A stretch of 64,000 bases of DNA from CAUZIZ01 sp965219855 (GCA_965219855.1 CBDCOR010000009.1:139346-203345), one strand, 5' to 3'. Shown: positions 1 through 9,442, numbered from the stretch's first letter. Notes: generated by a model not told the origin, from the letters alone. Program-made: numbers and translations.

Positions 1-2
1 GC

Positions 3-299
3 TACGCCGGCGATGAGTTCATCGCAGTGCTCCCGGGAGTGGATAAGGAAGGGACGGTCCACACCATTCACCGCATCCAGGAGGCAGTGCAGGGGCGCAC
101 CATCAATGTCGAAGGTGAACAGGTCGCCCGTATCGGAGTGAGCATTGGATCGGCTACCTTCCCAGTGGATGGAAAGGATCCCGAGCAGCTGCTGAGCGTC
201 TCCGATCGGGGAATGTACGAGAACAAGCTGGTGCGAACGCGTGGCCGGCGTAAGGCTTCTGTTATCCCTTTTTCCAAGTCCTCCGATCAAAAGACCTGA
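3..299 (+). CDS. GGDEF-domain diguanylate cyclase, C-terminal part
   Basis: The window opens inside this gene. The frame from base 3 begins Tyr-AGDEF, the GG(D/E)EF active-site loop with Ala in the first position, and continues through the GVSIGSATFP strand and the helix holding 'SVSDRGMYENK', the usual end of a GGDEF domain. The family makes cyclic di-GMP from two GTP. AGDEF occurs in some active cyclases, so activity cannot be excluded. About 20 basic or polar residues follow the domain before the stop. The N-terminal sensory part lies outside the window. Confidence 0.88.
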   Translation, partial: YAGDEFIAVLPGVDKEGTVHTIHRIQEAVQGRTINVEGEQVARIGVSIGSATFPVDGKDPEQLLSVSDRGMYENKLVRTRGRRKASVIPFSKSSDQKT

Positions 300-369
300 A
301 ACCGGAAGCGCTGCTCCCTTCCAGATGTGACCAGCGCTTCGATCCCCGGCTTCCTTCCGGCAACCCTTC

Positions 370-398
370 TTGTAGCGTCTAGGCTACGTCTGTATGCT
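370..398 (+). promoter_or_regulatory. Possible sigma70-type promoter
   Basis: TTGTAG and TATGCT are separated by 17 bases directly before the GTG start of the next gene. The -10 ends only 2 bases before GTG at 401 and 8 bases before an in-frame GTG at 407, so a transcript from here would be nearly leaderless. This is inference from motif spacing only. Confidence 0.25.
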
Positions 399-400
399 CT

Positions 401-1756
401 GTGGCCGTGAGACGACAAACCCTCTTCAGGAACCTGATCGCCTGTAGTGTCATCCTTTCAATCACCCTTTCTCCCATCCTGATTGGACGAGATCGAGACG
501 ACCGCGAGCGCCCCACTCGATTCAATCTTTCTGTCAACGGAGGCCAGGGCCTGGTGCTCTCGTCCTCTCCCTACACGCTCGGGTCCCTTGAAGTCGGCCT
601 CGGACTATCCGTCCTGAACTTCGACCGAGATCCTGGTGATATTGACTTGGTGGTAGCGGGGGTGCAGGGAGCCGTCGGACTACCGGGGCGGACTGAGTTC
701 TCTTTCCGCGTCACCCCACGGCTTCGAAGCGACGCCATCAATCTGGACCCTCTCCGATTTCCGGTACCGCCGCTGGACCTGATCGTGGACCTGTACCCCA
801 ATGAAGCCCTACGCCCCGAGCCCCACTTCCTGTTGGCTCAGGAGATCCCCTACAAAACCTATTTCATTCCTCCGGAGGCAGAGCGAGGTGAAGGACTAGC
901 CGCTTTCGGTAGATCGTCAGGGGACACGGTTCTGGGCCTCAAGTTAAACCTGTTGGATCGGTCGAAATCTGGACGCCCAGGTCTGGGAGTGCAGGCCTAC
1001 GTCGAACTGCCGACCGAGGAGCCGACTTTCAACAGTGGCTCTTGGCGTAAGAAGGCGGGCGTCTCGGGTGAACGGGACTTTGGATTCGATCTTCTCCTCT
1101 CGCAAGAGGTTTGGGAGGCAGAGTTTCTCTTCAACCTCGGCTACAAACGGGTTGGGGATCCTGAATCCGGCACTCGGATTCAGTTCGTCAACTCCGGAGC
1201 AATCCGTCCTGAGCATTTCTGGGTGGGCTTCGGAGAAGAATCCAAACTAGATCTGAAGGATGAGATTCGCCTGGTCGGGGGAGCTTCCTTCCCTGCTTTT
1301 CATGCGCTGCGACACCAGGTGTGGTTTGTGGGAGAGTTTTTCTACAAACGTTTTGTCGGGGGTGGCACGCCGGTCCAGAGTGTGGTGCATCCCTTCGACA
1401 GTCTGGTAGGGCTGCAGCTCAATCCAAATCCCATTCCGTGGTTGTCTTTCGGTGCGGCCTGGTTGCTGCACTGGAACTCGGCAGGGAAGGGGGGGGAGCG
1501 AGTTTCTCCTTTCCTCACCCCGGACGGCCGTGGCGACATCAACTTTACGGAGTTGGTGGATCTGGCTACGGCGGGACCCGTGCTCGAATTCCTCAAAAAC
1601 CGGGGTGTGACCCTGGCCAGCGACAGAAGCAAGATCTTCGCCACCAACAATCCTGCCTTCGACGACTGGCGGAACATTCCGAGTGGCCCTGGCCCGGTCA
1701 TCTCTCAGGGCCACAATGCTGCAATTCTATTCATCAACTTCCGTCCCTGGAGGTAG
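401..1756 (+). CDS. Predicted outer-membrane or exported protein, unknown function
   Basis: A 451-residue protein. An N-terminal basic patch and hydrophobic stretch (about residues 9-28) look like a signal peptide. The rest is rich in alternating polar/hydrophobic strands with aromatic residues, and the last residue group is FRPWR, ending close to an aromatic residue as many beta-barrel proteins do. I do not recognise a named family; it resembles generic outer-membrane transporter-like barrels. The start is GTG at 401 or the in-frame GTG at 407; no Shine-Dalgarno sequence is visible. It is followed by a convergent deacetylase gene. Confidence 0.6.
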   Translation: MAVRRQTLFRNLIACSVILSITLSPILIGRDRDDRERPTRFNLSVNGGQGLVLSSSPYTLGSLEVGLGLSVLNFDRDPGDIDLVVAGVQGAVGLPGRTEFSFRVTPRLRSDAINLDPLRFPVPPLDLIVDLYPNEALRPEPHFLLAQEIPYKTYFIPPEAERGEGLAAFGRSSGDTVLGLKLNLLDRSKSGRPGLGVQAYVELPTEEPTFNSGSWRKKAGVSGERDFGFDLLLSQEVWEAEFLFNLGYKRVGDPESGTRIQFVNSGAIRPEHFWVGFGEESKLDLKDEIRLVGGASFPAFHALRHQVWFVGEFFYKRFVGGGTPVQSVVHPFDSLVGLQLNPNPIPWLSFGAAWLLHWNSAGKGGERVSPFLTPDGRGDINFTELVDLATAGPVLEFLKNRGVTLASDRSKIFATNNPAFDDWRNIPSGPGPVISQGHNAAILFINFRPWR

Positions 1757-1784
1757 GCCTCGAGATTTGTTTGTATCTTGGGAT

Positions 1785-2828
1785 TTACTCAGCTTCAGCT
1801 TTCATTCTGCGCTCGATCTCCCCTTCCTTCAGCTCACCGTGCTGAGGATCGAACGGGAGGCCCCGGGTTGCCGCTACCCGGTCAATGAAGGAGAGGCCCA
1901 GGGGGCCGGCGTACAGCTCTTCGGTCTTGTAGGCCGGATCGGAGAGGGCTTCAGGGAATGCAACAAAGCTGTAGCCCTGCGCCTGCAGCTGTTCGATCAG
2001 GTCTTCCAGAAAGCCGGCGGTTGCTATGCTGCAGCGGAGCCAGAGAATATGAGGGATGTTCCGACCGAAGACCGCTTGTGACTGTTTCTCGCCGTATTCA
2101 ACTGCCTTTCTCAACTCGTTCAGGTAGATTCCCTTTAGCCGGTTGCGAGGCTCTTCGTCATCTTGTACTTCGAGATAGATTCGGTTGAACCTGTAATCGG
2201 GCATCTTGATCGTTACCGGCGCAATTTCGTAACCACCCCGATAGAGAGATTTGGCGATCCGATTCTTTTTCTTGAGGGTCTCGCCCTGGTGCAGGTAGGG
2301 GAACCGCAAATACTTGAAGTTGAAGCGCTTGAGCCGGGAGAGCTTTTTGAGAAAGATCTGTCCGTCCTTGACGTGTTCCAGAAAATCCCTTCTTTCCAGC
2401 TGATGCAGGTCGACGTGAGAAAAGGTGTTGTTTCCCAGAATGTGATCGCGCTCGAGCCAATCTTCCAGGACGACGAAGGTGGAAGGATCCTTTTCGATCC
2501 GCTCCTCGACCACGAACCCAGCGGCTTTGATGTCGTACCTGGCCATCGTGCGAAGGATCATGTTGCTGATTTCTCGGGGTCGCCAGAATCCCACCGGGCC
2601 AAGTCCAGGCAGGTCGTCAAAAGTAAGCGAGATCTTCCTAGCGGTCTCAGCATGGATCGTGTTCGGAATCAACCACACCGTCAGCAAGGCCATGGCTGCC
2701 AGGAGCCATCGCCCGGAGCGAAAACGTTGGGTCCGGTTCACGGCAGTATCTGTTCGAACTGGTACCTGGGGTTCGGGAGTTGTCGTCGATTGATTGGGAT
2801 ACTCGTGCAATCGCATGTTTAGTCGCAT
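1785..2828 (-). CDS. Polysaccharide deacetylase (NodB-fold), membrane anchored
   Basis: A 347-residue protein with a transmembrane or signal segment at about residues 41-57. The NodB motif TFDD lies at 69-72 (catalytic base and metal Asp). The second motif appears as S-H-V-D-L-H, giving metal histidines 138 and 142. An 'RFPY' segment further on matches motif 3 (R-x-P-Y). The family removes acetyl groups from polysaccharides such as peptidoglycan or chitin-like polymers; the substrate here is unknown. A second ATG at 2816 is an alternative start, because an AGAGG abuts the first ATG. Confidence 0.8.
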   Translation of the reverse strand: MRLNMRLHEYPNQSTTTPEPQVPVRTDTAVNRTQRFRSGRWLLAAMALLTVWLIPNTIHAETARKISLTFDDLPGLGPVGFWRPREISNMILRTMARYDIKAAGFVVEERIEKDPSTFVVLEDWLERDHILGNNTFSHVDLHQLERRDFLEHVKDGQIFLKKLSRLKRFNFKYLRFPYLHQGETLKKKNRIAKSLYRGGYEIAPVTIKMPDYRFNRIYLEVQDDEEPRNRLKGIYLNELRKAVEYGEKQSQAVFGRNIPHILWLRCSIATAGFLEDLIEQLQAQGYSFVAFPEALSDPAYKTEELYAGPLGLSFIDRVAATRGLPFDPQHGELKEGEIERRMKAEAE

Positions 2829-2888
2829 CCTCTTTGCAGTCCGACAGGCCTTGACCTGTCCGGCTAATCTGCCTCCTCCGGCAGGGTA

Positions 2889-3857
2889 CTAGGGGATCAG
2901 GAGTACCTTACCGGTAGTCCGGCGACCCTGCAGTTCCTGGTGGGCCCGCTGCGCTTCGGCGAGCTGAAAAGTGTGGCCGATCCTCACGTCGAGCTCCCCG
3001 TCTGAATGCCAGGTGATGATGTCGTCGGCCCGCTTCAAGAGCTCTTCTCGAGTTAAAGAGTAGTCGGCGAGGGTGGGTCGGGTTAGAAACAAGGAGCCCT
3101 TTTGATTGAGGATCTGGGGATCGAGGGAGGACACGGGGCCACTAGACTGCCCGAAGAGCACCAGATAGCCCCTGGGTTTCAGGCAACCCAGGCTCTTTTC
3201 GAAGGTTGCCTGACCCACCGAATCATAGACGACCTCTACCCCCTGTCCTTCCGTTAGGCGCTTGACCTCCGCTTCGAAGTCCGTTTCCGTATAGAGGACG
3301 ATCTCGTCGGCGCCAGCTCCCCGGGCCAACTCTGCTTTGGCCTCGGTCGAGACCGTTCCGATGACCCGTGCCCGCAGCCGTTTGGCGATCTGTACCAACA
3401 ACAGTCCTACGCCACCAGCGGCGGCATGGACCAGAGCCGTGGTGCCAGGACGCAGGGGATAGCTGTCGCAAGCCAGATAGTGTGCCGTCAAACCCTGTAC
3501 CATCAAGGCCGCCGCCGTTCGATGATCCATCTCCGCCGGTATCGAAATCAGCTTGGAGGAGTCCACAACCGATTTTTCCGCGTAGGAACCCAGCGTCAAA
3601 CAGTAGGCAACCCGGTCCCCAACCCGTACGTCTTCTACTTCGGATCCGACCGCCTCGACGATGCCGGCCGCCTCGACCCCTGGCGAGAAGGGCAGCGGAG
3701 CCGGATACAGTCCTTCTCGATGGTAGGTATCGATGTAGTTGACTCCGACGACCTCGATTTGAATCAGAGCCTGCCCGGTACCTGGGGTTGGGACGGGACA
3801 CTCTTCGTACTTGAGGACTTCCGGACCGCCGACTTCATGGACACGAATTGCTTTCAT
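2889..3857 (-). CDS. qor: NAD(P)H:quinone oxidoreductase, zinc-independent MDR family
   Basis: A 322-residue medium-chain reductase. The N-terminal GroES-like half includes YIDTYHREGLYP and PGVEAAGIVEAVG. The Rossmann nucleotide motif AAGGVG is at residues 146-151, followed by 'VYDSVGQATFEKSL' typical of quinone oxidoreductase. The zinc ligands of alcohol dehydrogenases are absent, as expected. Family role: NADPH-dependent one-electron reduction of quinones. The ATG has a GAGGT Shine-Dalgarno sequence about 6 bases upstream, which supports the start. The gene is transcribed toward the deacetylase, about 60 bases away. Confidence 0.88.
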   Translation of the reverse strand: MKAIRVHEVGGPEVLKYEECPVPTPGTGQALIQIEVVGVNYIDTYHREGLYPAPLPFSPGVEAAGIVEAVGSEVEDVRVGDRVAYCLTLGSYAEKSVVDSSKLISIPAEMDHRTAAALMVQGLTAHYLACDSYPLRPGTTALVHAAAGGVGLLLVQIAKRLRARVIGTVSTEAKAELARGAGADEIVLYTETDFEAEVKRLTEGQGVEVVYDSVGQATFEKSLGCLKPRGYLVLFGQSSGPVSSLDPQILNQKGSLFLTRPTLADYSLTREELLKRADDIITWHSDGELDVRIGHTFQLAEAQRAHQELQGRRTTGKVLLIP

Positions 3858-4038
3858 AATGATACCTCGTTAGACCTTAGAAAATTCTAATGCTCGGGAT
3901 CGAGGTTTGTCCAATTCGGACGCCCCGTCCCTGGCTGTTGCCGGATGCCCAGCTTGCTGTTCATCACAGCGATCCGAGACGAAAGCAGCTCAGTTTGGAC
4001 AAATGTGAGCGCAGCGCCACGAACCTTCCGATCAATCC

Positions 4039-4066
4039 TTGCCAACCTTGTCGAACGTGTTATCAT
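4039..4066 (+). promoter_or_regulatory. Probable sigma70 promoter for the secreted protein gene
   Basis: TTGCCA and TATCAT are separated by 16 bases, ending 27 bases before the ATG at 4094; a GGAGGGTG Shine-Dalgarno sequence lies between. Spacing and sequence fit a housekeeping promoter. The region 3858-4038 shows no gene. Confidence 0.45.
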
Positions 4067-4093
4067 AACAGCAGACTCGGAGGGTGAAAGATC

Positions 4094-4567
4094 ATGAAAG
4101 CAATTGGGGCACTCACAGCGTTGGTTTTGGTTCTGGGCCTGGCTGTCTTGGCTCAGGACACGGCGACCATGACCGCCCCGGTGATCAAGACAAGCGTCGA
4201 AGATATCCAGTTCTCAGTTGACTGCGGAGGCTTCGAGGCCGGTGGTAACTACCGCCTGGGGTTCGGTTCAGTCGATGGCGTGGAGGAAGCTGAGCTGGAA
4301 CTCCTCGAGGGCGGAAGTGCTGTCGAAGCGGAACTGATCCACTTCGACCAAGATCATACCCAGACCTGGTGGGGGATGCCCCAGTTGAAGATGCGGGGAT
4401 ACGAGCTGCAGTCTGCCCCATCCGGCCAGACGCTGAAACTACGGGTGAAGGTGCCGCGAAGCGTGGCGGACTTACTCCCGGCAGTCTACCTGGGCGTGGC
4501 GCGGGACTTCGGTGGTGGTCTCTGGTATCTCGTAGATGGGGCAGAGGTCGAGCAGGATCTCTGGTAG
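4094..4567 (+). CDS. Small secreted protein, unknown function
   Basis: A 157-residue protein with a clear Sec signal peptide: MKAI, then a Leu/Val-rich core, then a cleavage site near LAQ-D at about residues 20-22. The mature part is acidic (many Glu/Asp) and includes 'WWGMPQLKMRGYEL', suggesting a compact beta-rich periplasmic protein. I do not recognise the family. GGAGGGTG sits 8 bases before the ATG. It has its own likely promoter and is followed about 130 bases later by the acyl-ACP synthetase fusion gene. Confidence 0.6.
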   Translation: MKAIGALTALVLVLGLAVLAQDTATMTAPVIKTSVEDIQFSVDCGGFEAGGNYRLGFGSVDGVEEAELELLEGGSAVEAELIHFDQDHTQTWWGMPQLKMRGYELQSAPSGQTLKLRVKVPRSVADLLPAVYLGVARDFGGGLWYLVDGAEVEQDLW

Positions 4568-4645
4568 AACCGCTTCCCGGGATCGCATTTCAGCTCTCGG
4601 GCAATCCTCGACCCAGTGTAATTTTCTCAACTTCAGCAAGGCTAC

Positions 4646-4662
4646 TTTACCCATAGGGTAAA
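4646..4662. promoter_or_regulatory. Perfect palindrome upstream of acyl-ACP synthetase fusion gene
   Basis: TTTACCCATAGGGTAAA is a perfect 7-3-7 inverted repeat ending 32 bases before the ATG at 4695. Size and position suit a dimeric repressor operator. No regulator gene lies next to it, so the binding protein is unknown. Confidence 0.35.
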
Positions 4663-4694
4663 CGGCTTTCCACCCAACGCGCCGCACCTCTTTC

Positions 4695-7310
4695 ATGAGG
4701 ACCCTTCTCGAACTATTCCAGGGGATCCAGGATTCCGGATCGGAGGCGATCCGCTTCCACACTGGATACCGCACCTGGGTCCATTCTTGGGCCGAGCTCA
4801 GTAACCAGATCGGAGGCTTTGCGGCCCATCTCGAGCAGCGGGGTATCGAGAAGGGAGACCGGATTCTCCTCTGGGGAGAAAACCGGCCTGAGTGGGTGGT
4901 TACCTTTTGGGGCAGTGTGGTACGGGGAGTCCAGGTCGTTCCTATCGACTTTCGCTCTTCGGCCCAATTCGTAAAGCGTATCCAGCAGGAGGTTCAGGCC
5001 AGGCTGCTGGTTCACGGCGATTCACTGAATCCCGAATCCGGGACGCTGGAGTGCCTGCCTTTCGACTCGCTTGGGGGGATCGAGCCTAGAGACCGGGTTC
5101 CCGTCGTTGATGGGGTGCCCGATGACATCGTTGAGATCGTCTATACCTCCGGCACTACTGGGGAACCCAAAGGGGTTATTCACCGGCACCGGAATATCTG
5201 CGCCAACCTGAATCCGTTTCTGTATGAGATCAACAAATACAAGAGCTACGCCCGTCCGTTCCAGCCGATTCGCTTTCTGAACCTGCTGCCTCTGAGCCAT
5301 ATGTTTGGCCAAGCTGCGGGACTCTTCGTCCCGATGCTGCTGGGTGGGTCCGTGGTGTTCATGGCGGAGCTGCATCCCAAAGCCATCATCGAATGCCTCC
5401 GCCGCGAGCGGGTTTCCGTACTGGTCAGTGTTCCTCGTGTCGTTGAGAACCTGAAGAGTGAGATTCACAGGACATTCGGTCGTCTCCCCGAACCGGCCCC
5501 GCTCCCAGGTGTGGTCGGCGTGGCTTGGCGCTGGTGGAGGTACCGGCGTATCCATGCCGCGTTCGGATGGAAATTCTGGGCGCTAGTGCTCGGCGGAGCC
5601 CGAGTGGATCCCGAGCTGGAGGCCTTCTGGTCGAGGTTGGGCTTTGTCTCGCTTCAGGGCTATGGCCTGACTGAAACCAGTCCCGTGGTGACGGTCAACC
5701 ATCCTTTCAGGGCGAAGCGGGGCTCTATAGGGAAGCCGATGAGTGGTCAGGAAGTCCGGATCAACCCGGACGGTGAAATCCTGGTGCGAGGAGAGAATGT
5801 TGCCACCGAGTACCTTGCAGGAGGTATCAAGTCTCCGATCCTTCACGAGGATGGCTGGTTTCACACTGGGGACTTGGGATCGGTGGACGAGGACGGTCGC
5901 CTTTACTACAAGGGTCGGAAGAAGGACTTGATCGTGACCTCGGATGGTCTCAACGTCTATCCGGACGATGTGGAATCAGTCTTGAATCGGCTTCCAGATA
6001 TTCGTGAGAGTACTGTCGTTGCCTCGGCGCACAGCGGCGAAGAACGAGTCCATGCGGTGCTCATCCTGGAGACTGAACAGGTCGACCCCGAAGGATTGGT
6101 GGGGCAGGCCAACCAGCAACTAGAGCCTCATCAGCGGATCCGGGGTTGGTCGCGGTGGGGGGAAGATGACTTTCCTCGGACCCCAGCAACCTCGAAGATC
6201 AAGCGGAGCGAGGTCGCAGCAAGGGTAGTGGAGGAGAGAGGTCCAATACCGGCTTCGCAGGCCTCCCAGGGAAAGGACCGGGCGGGAGTCCTGGAGCAGC
6301 TCTTGTCGTCCATGTCGGGCCGAGAGCCGGGCCTGATACGGGGAGATCTTCGGCTAGCGGAGGATCTGGGAATTTCCTCATTGGATCGGGTGGATTTGCT
6401 GGCTCGACTCGAAGACGGGTTGGGGGTCGAGCTGGAAGAGGCACAGTTCGCACAGATATCCAAGGTGGGTGAACTCAATAGTTGGCTGACCGAGATGAAA
6501 GGGGACACCGTCTCCGAGTCCTCTCAATCTCCCTGGAGTTCAGCGTGGACACGGCCGGAAGCACGGGCTGAGAGCAGGCTCCAGAAGGACCAGAGTCTGC
6601 CGAAGCTGCCCCGCTGGAGTCGCTGGCTTCCACTGCGCTGGCTTCGTTGGGCGGTTCAGGAGGGATTCGCACTGCCGGTTTTTCGTCACTACATCCCTCT
6701 CTCCGTCTCTGGGATTCAGAACCTGTCCTCGACTCAGCCTCCCTTGATTTTCGCTGCCAACCACGCCAGCCACTTTGACACGGTAGCTCTCCTGGCAGGG
6801 CTTCCCTATTTCTGGCGCCGCCGGCTGGCCCCGGCGATGGCAAAGGAGACGTTTCGTCCCTTCTTCCGACCCGCCGGATATACGGTTCGCCAAAGAGCAT
6901 CGGCAGCGGCTCAATATGTTCTGGCCTGTGCCTGTTTCAACGCCTATCCGCTGCCCCAGGAAACGGCAGGAGTTCGACAGGTTCTGAGATACACCGGTGA
7001 TCTGTTGGACAGTGGATTTTGCCCGCTGGTATATCCGGAAGGACACCGCTCGTCCGATGGCAAGCTGCAAGAATTCAAAGGGGGAATCGGCTTCATGGCT
7101 TTGCACCTTCGAGTTCCGATTGTCCCCGTGTACCTGGGGGGCACCTTCGATGTCTATTCGGTTCATCACCGGCGTCCCCGTCGCGCCAGTGTCCAGGTAT
7201 CGTTTGGGAGCCCCATCCGGTTCAGCCCAGGATTGGGATACGACGGTGTTGCTCGAGAGGTTGAAGCGGCAATTCGGAGTCTGAAACAGGAGGTCTGCGC
7301 GAGCCCTTAG
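4695..7310 (+). CDS. Acyl-CoA/ACP synthetase - acyl carrier protein - acyltransferase fusion (Aas-like)
   Basis: An 871-residue three-domain protein. Residues 1-500 are an AMP-forming ligase with YTSGTTGEPKG (150-160), GLTETSPV and YYKGRKKDLIV. Residues 535-600 resemble an acyl carrier protein, with a phosphopantetheine serine at about 562 in G-I-S-S-L, where the usual Asp before the Ser is a Ser. Residues 660-870 are a PlsC-type acyltransferase with NHASHFD (HX4D, His690/Asp695) and YPEGHR (780-785). It likely activates a fatty acid, holds it on the ACP domain and transfers it to a lysophospholipid or glycerol-phosphate acceptor. E. coli Aas has the reverse order (acyltransferase first) and no internal ACP. 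The start has no good Shine-Dalgarno sequence. The DUF457 gene follows after 16 bases. Confidence 0.88.
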   Translation: MRTLLELFQGIQDSGSEAIRFHTGYRTWVHSWAELSNQIGGFAAHLEQRGIEKGDRILLWGENRPEWVVTFWGSVVRGVQVVPIDFRSSAQFVKRIQQEVQARLLVHGDSLNPESGTLECLPFDSLGGIEPRDRVPVVDGVPDDIVEIVYTSGTTGEPKGVIHRHRNICANLNPFLYEINKYKSYARPFQPIRFLNLLPLSHMFGQAAGLFVPMLLGGSVVFMAELHPKAIIECLRRERVSVLVSVPRVVENLKSEIHRTFGRLPEPAPLPGVVGVAWRWWRYRRIHAAFGWKFWALVLGGARVDPELEAFWSRLGFVSLQGYGLTETSPVVTVNHPFRAKRGSIGKPMSGQEVRINPDGEILVRGENVATEYLAGGIKSPILHEDGWFHTGDLGSVDEDGRLYYKGRKKDLIVTSDGLNVYPDDVESVLNRLPDIRESTVVASAHSGEERVHAVLILETEQVDPEGLVGQANQQLEPHQRIRGWSRWGEDDFPRTPATSKIKRSEVAARVVEERGPIPASQASQGKDRAGVLEQLLSSMSGREPGLIRGDLRLAEDLGISSLDRVDLLARLEDGLGVELEEAQFAQISKVGELNSWLTEMKGDTVSESSQSPWSSAWTRPEARAESRLQKDQSLPKLPRWSRWLPLRWLRWAVQEGFALPVFRHYIPLSVSGIQNLSSTQPPLIFAANHASHFDTVALLAGLPYFWRRRLAPAMAKETFRPFFRPAGYTVRQRASAAAQYVLACACFNAYPLPQETAGVRQVLRYTGDLLDSGFCPLVYPEGHRSSDGKLQEFKGGIGFMALHLRVPIVPVYLGGTFDVYSVHHRRPRRASVQVSFGSPIRFSPGLGYDGVAREVEAAIRSLKQEVCASP

Positions 7311-7326
7311 GGGGATTGAGGGCAGA

Positions 7327-7851
7327 ATGGCTCTTCCCATTGCACACTGGGCGGTTGCGCTGGCGGTCACCCGATCTCGAGATCAGAAGGTTCGGGCTCT
7401 CGCCGCCCTGCTGGCCGTTCTTCCTGATTTCGATTTCATCCTTGTGTGGGGATGGGGGGCGCCTCTCCAAGATTTCCACCGCACCTTCTCTCACTCCCTC
7501 ATTAGCTTCGCACTTGTGAGTCTCCTCTGGGCTCTTTTGCGTCCGAGTTTCTTCAAGGAGGTCTCCTCCCAGCTGGTTTTCGTCCTCCTCGCCAGTCATA
7601 GCGTCGTCGATCTGGCCTGCACCGCCGACGTCGTGGATCACGGCGTTGAGCTTTTCTGGCCGCTGCTTGATGTTCGTCTGGGGTGGCCGCTTCTGGTCCC
7701 TTTATACCGGATCTTCGCAGAGTCGCCATTCAGCCTGGAAGGTGCTTGTCTTTTCACCTTCCTGGAATCGCTACTGGCACTGCTGCTCTGGCTTCTGATA
7801 CGCCTGTTCCGGTCTTTCAGGGATTCACGGGTCTTTCAGGGGCAGAGGTAG
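7327..7851 (+). CDS. YdjM/DUF457-type membrane-bound predicted metal-dependent hydrolase
   Basis: A 174-residue hydrophobic protein starting MALPIAHWA, with 'LPDFDFI' and 'HRTFSHSL' near the N-terminus. These His and Asp residues are the hallmark of the YdjM/DUF457 membrane hydrolase group. Several transmembrane helices follow. A purine-rich GAGGG lies shortly before the ATG. It sits 16 bases behind the acyltransferase fusion and probably shares its transcript. The substrate is unknown; a link to lipid metabolism is only contextual. Confidence 0.72.
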   Translation: MALPIAHWAVALAVTRSRDQKVRALAALLAVLPDFDFILVWGWGAPLQDFHRTFSHSLISFALVSLLWALLRPSFFKEVSSQLVFVLLASHSVVDLACTADVVDHGVELFWPLLDVRLGWPLLVPLYRIFAESPFSLEGACLFTFLESLLALLLWLLIRLFRSFRDSRVFQGQR

Positions 7852-7977
7852 AGGATTCAGGGATTGAAGCTCTACTGTTCCTACTGTTCGGCCAGGTTGA
7901 CCCTGCGCTGCCACTCTCTTAGAATTCGAGTTCATAACTGTTCAGGATTCTGCTAGCCGGAAGAAGGAGGACCCGAA

Positions 7978-8427
7978 ATGTCTAGCTTGATCAGGCTGCC
8001 GCTTATCATCGCGGCTATTGTGGTAGTGGTTCGTGTGGTATTGGAACAGATCGGAGCGCCCTCGGATGTCAATAAGGTCTTCGGGGTTGCCTGGTTGTAC
8101 CTGCTGGTTCCGATCTATTTTGGTGTGAATCTAGCCGCTGCTGATCGTCCCTACAAATCTCTTCTCAAGACTCTTCTGTGCTTTGTCGCCTACACCCGTT
8201 TGATGGTCATGGCAACCTATATCGCGGCCTACCTTCTCAACTGGACGGCTCCTCGTTTTAGCGTTGAAGGGGGAGGCGTCGTTGGCGAGGGTGTCACGGC
8301 TCTACAGGGTCTGTTCTTGATTCCCGTCCGCAATCTTCTGATCTGGATCGTGCTTGGCACCCTGGTCGGGATGATCATCGGATCCGTGGTCGTGGCGGTA
8401 AAAAGACGGGGTGCGGCGTCTGCCTAG
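7978..8427 (+). CDS. Four-helix membrane protein, unknown function
   Basis: A 149-residue protein with four predicted membrane helices (about residues 5-25, 36-55, 62-90 and 112-137). A strong AAGGAGG Shine-Dalgarno sequence lies 7 bases before the ATG, supporting the start. I see no catalytic motif and do not recognise the family. It lies between the DUF457 gene and a dispersed repeat. Confidence 0.6.
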   Translation: MSSLIRLPLIIAAIVVVVRVVLEQIGAPSDVNKVFGVAWLYLLVPIYFGVNLAAADRPYKSLLKTLLCFVAYTRLMVMATYIAAYLLNWTAPRFSVEGGGVVGEGVTALQGLFLIPVRNLLIWIVLGTLVGMIIGSVVVAVKRRGAASA

Positions 8428-8464
8428 CCTTGGGCCGCTGGATCCTCCAGGAAGAAACTTTGGG

Positions 8465-8568
8465 TCCAAGTTGTAGCGGTGGTCTCCAGGCCGCCGTCCC
8501 AGCCAAAGGTTCGGAAAAAATAAGACTTCGGCCTGGAGCCCAAAGCTACGTCCGCCCAATGAAGAGTC
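8465..8568. repeat. Dispersed inverted-repeat element, copy 1
   Basis: A hairpin-forming intergenic repeat: 'GGCCTGGAGCCCAAAGCTAC' and a diverged inverse arm flank a core reading AAGACT...TTTTTTCCGAACC...GGGACGGC. The same unit, in reverse orientation and with better-preserved arms, is at 32180-32263. It follows the membrane protein gene and precedes the histidine kinase, so it may also act as a terminator. Confidence 0.6.
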
Positions 8569-9442
8569 AGCTTAGCCCGGCTTCCGACCCACTTCGTAAA
8601 GTCCCCATTGGCGGGTGTCGATAAGATCTCTGAGTTGGAGAACGGTGCGGTGTCCCTTGCCCTCCCTGGCAGGATGACATATGCGCCAGAGGTTCTCTTG
8701 GCCCATGCTCCTCTTCACAGATCGTGTCCCAGTAAAAGCCAAGGTACTTATTTCAGCCACGATTCTTCCTTTGTTTCCACGGAGCTTACCTGGCTTCTAT
8801 TGGCCACGGCCGCCATTGCAGCCAGCTTCTTTCCGGTTCGCCTTCCCTACGCCAAGAACAAATCCGAAGCACTTACGATCACCGCCAGCGGCACCTTCAT
8901 CTTCGCCGCCGTTCTTCTGTTCTCTCCCGAGGTGGGAGTGACGATTTCAGTCATTGACGGTATTCTCGCCAGCTGCAGGAGCGGGAAGCTCTACCGGGCT
9001 GTTTTCAACTACAGTCAGCTTTCCCTCGTGACCTTCTTGGCCGGTCACCTCTTCTACAGCTCGCTTAATGCAGATCCTCCGCTGAGTGGGACCGATGTCG
9101 AAGGTTTCCCATATTTCCTGATCATGCTGGTGCTGTGGGGACTTCTGTACTTTCTCCTTAATTCCGGAGCTGTCGCCCTCGTGCTTTCCCTGACCACCAA
9201 GAATCCTTTTGTTGAGACCTGGAGGCAGAACTGCCGTTGGGCCTGGGTGACGAACGTAGCAGGGGCGGTAACTGCGGGCATTATATTCGCTAACTTCCAG
9301 CGCACCCAGTTGATGGCGGTTGGAATCGCGATACCGGTGATTCTGGTGATGTACTACGCCTATCAGATGAACCACGAACGGACTACGGTTTTACAGAAAT
9401 CGAAACTGTTCCTCCAATCCGCGCTTGATTCTCTCTCGTCAT

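Noticed and set aside
2163..2822. 219-residue frame opposite the polysaccharide deacetylase
   Set aside because: The minus strand carries all NodB motifs; the plus-strand frame has no recognisable content.
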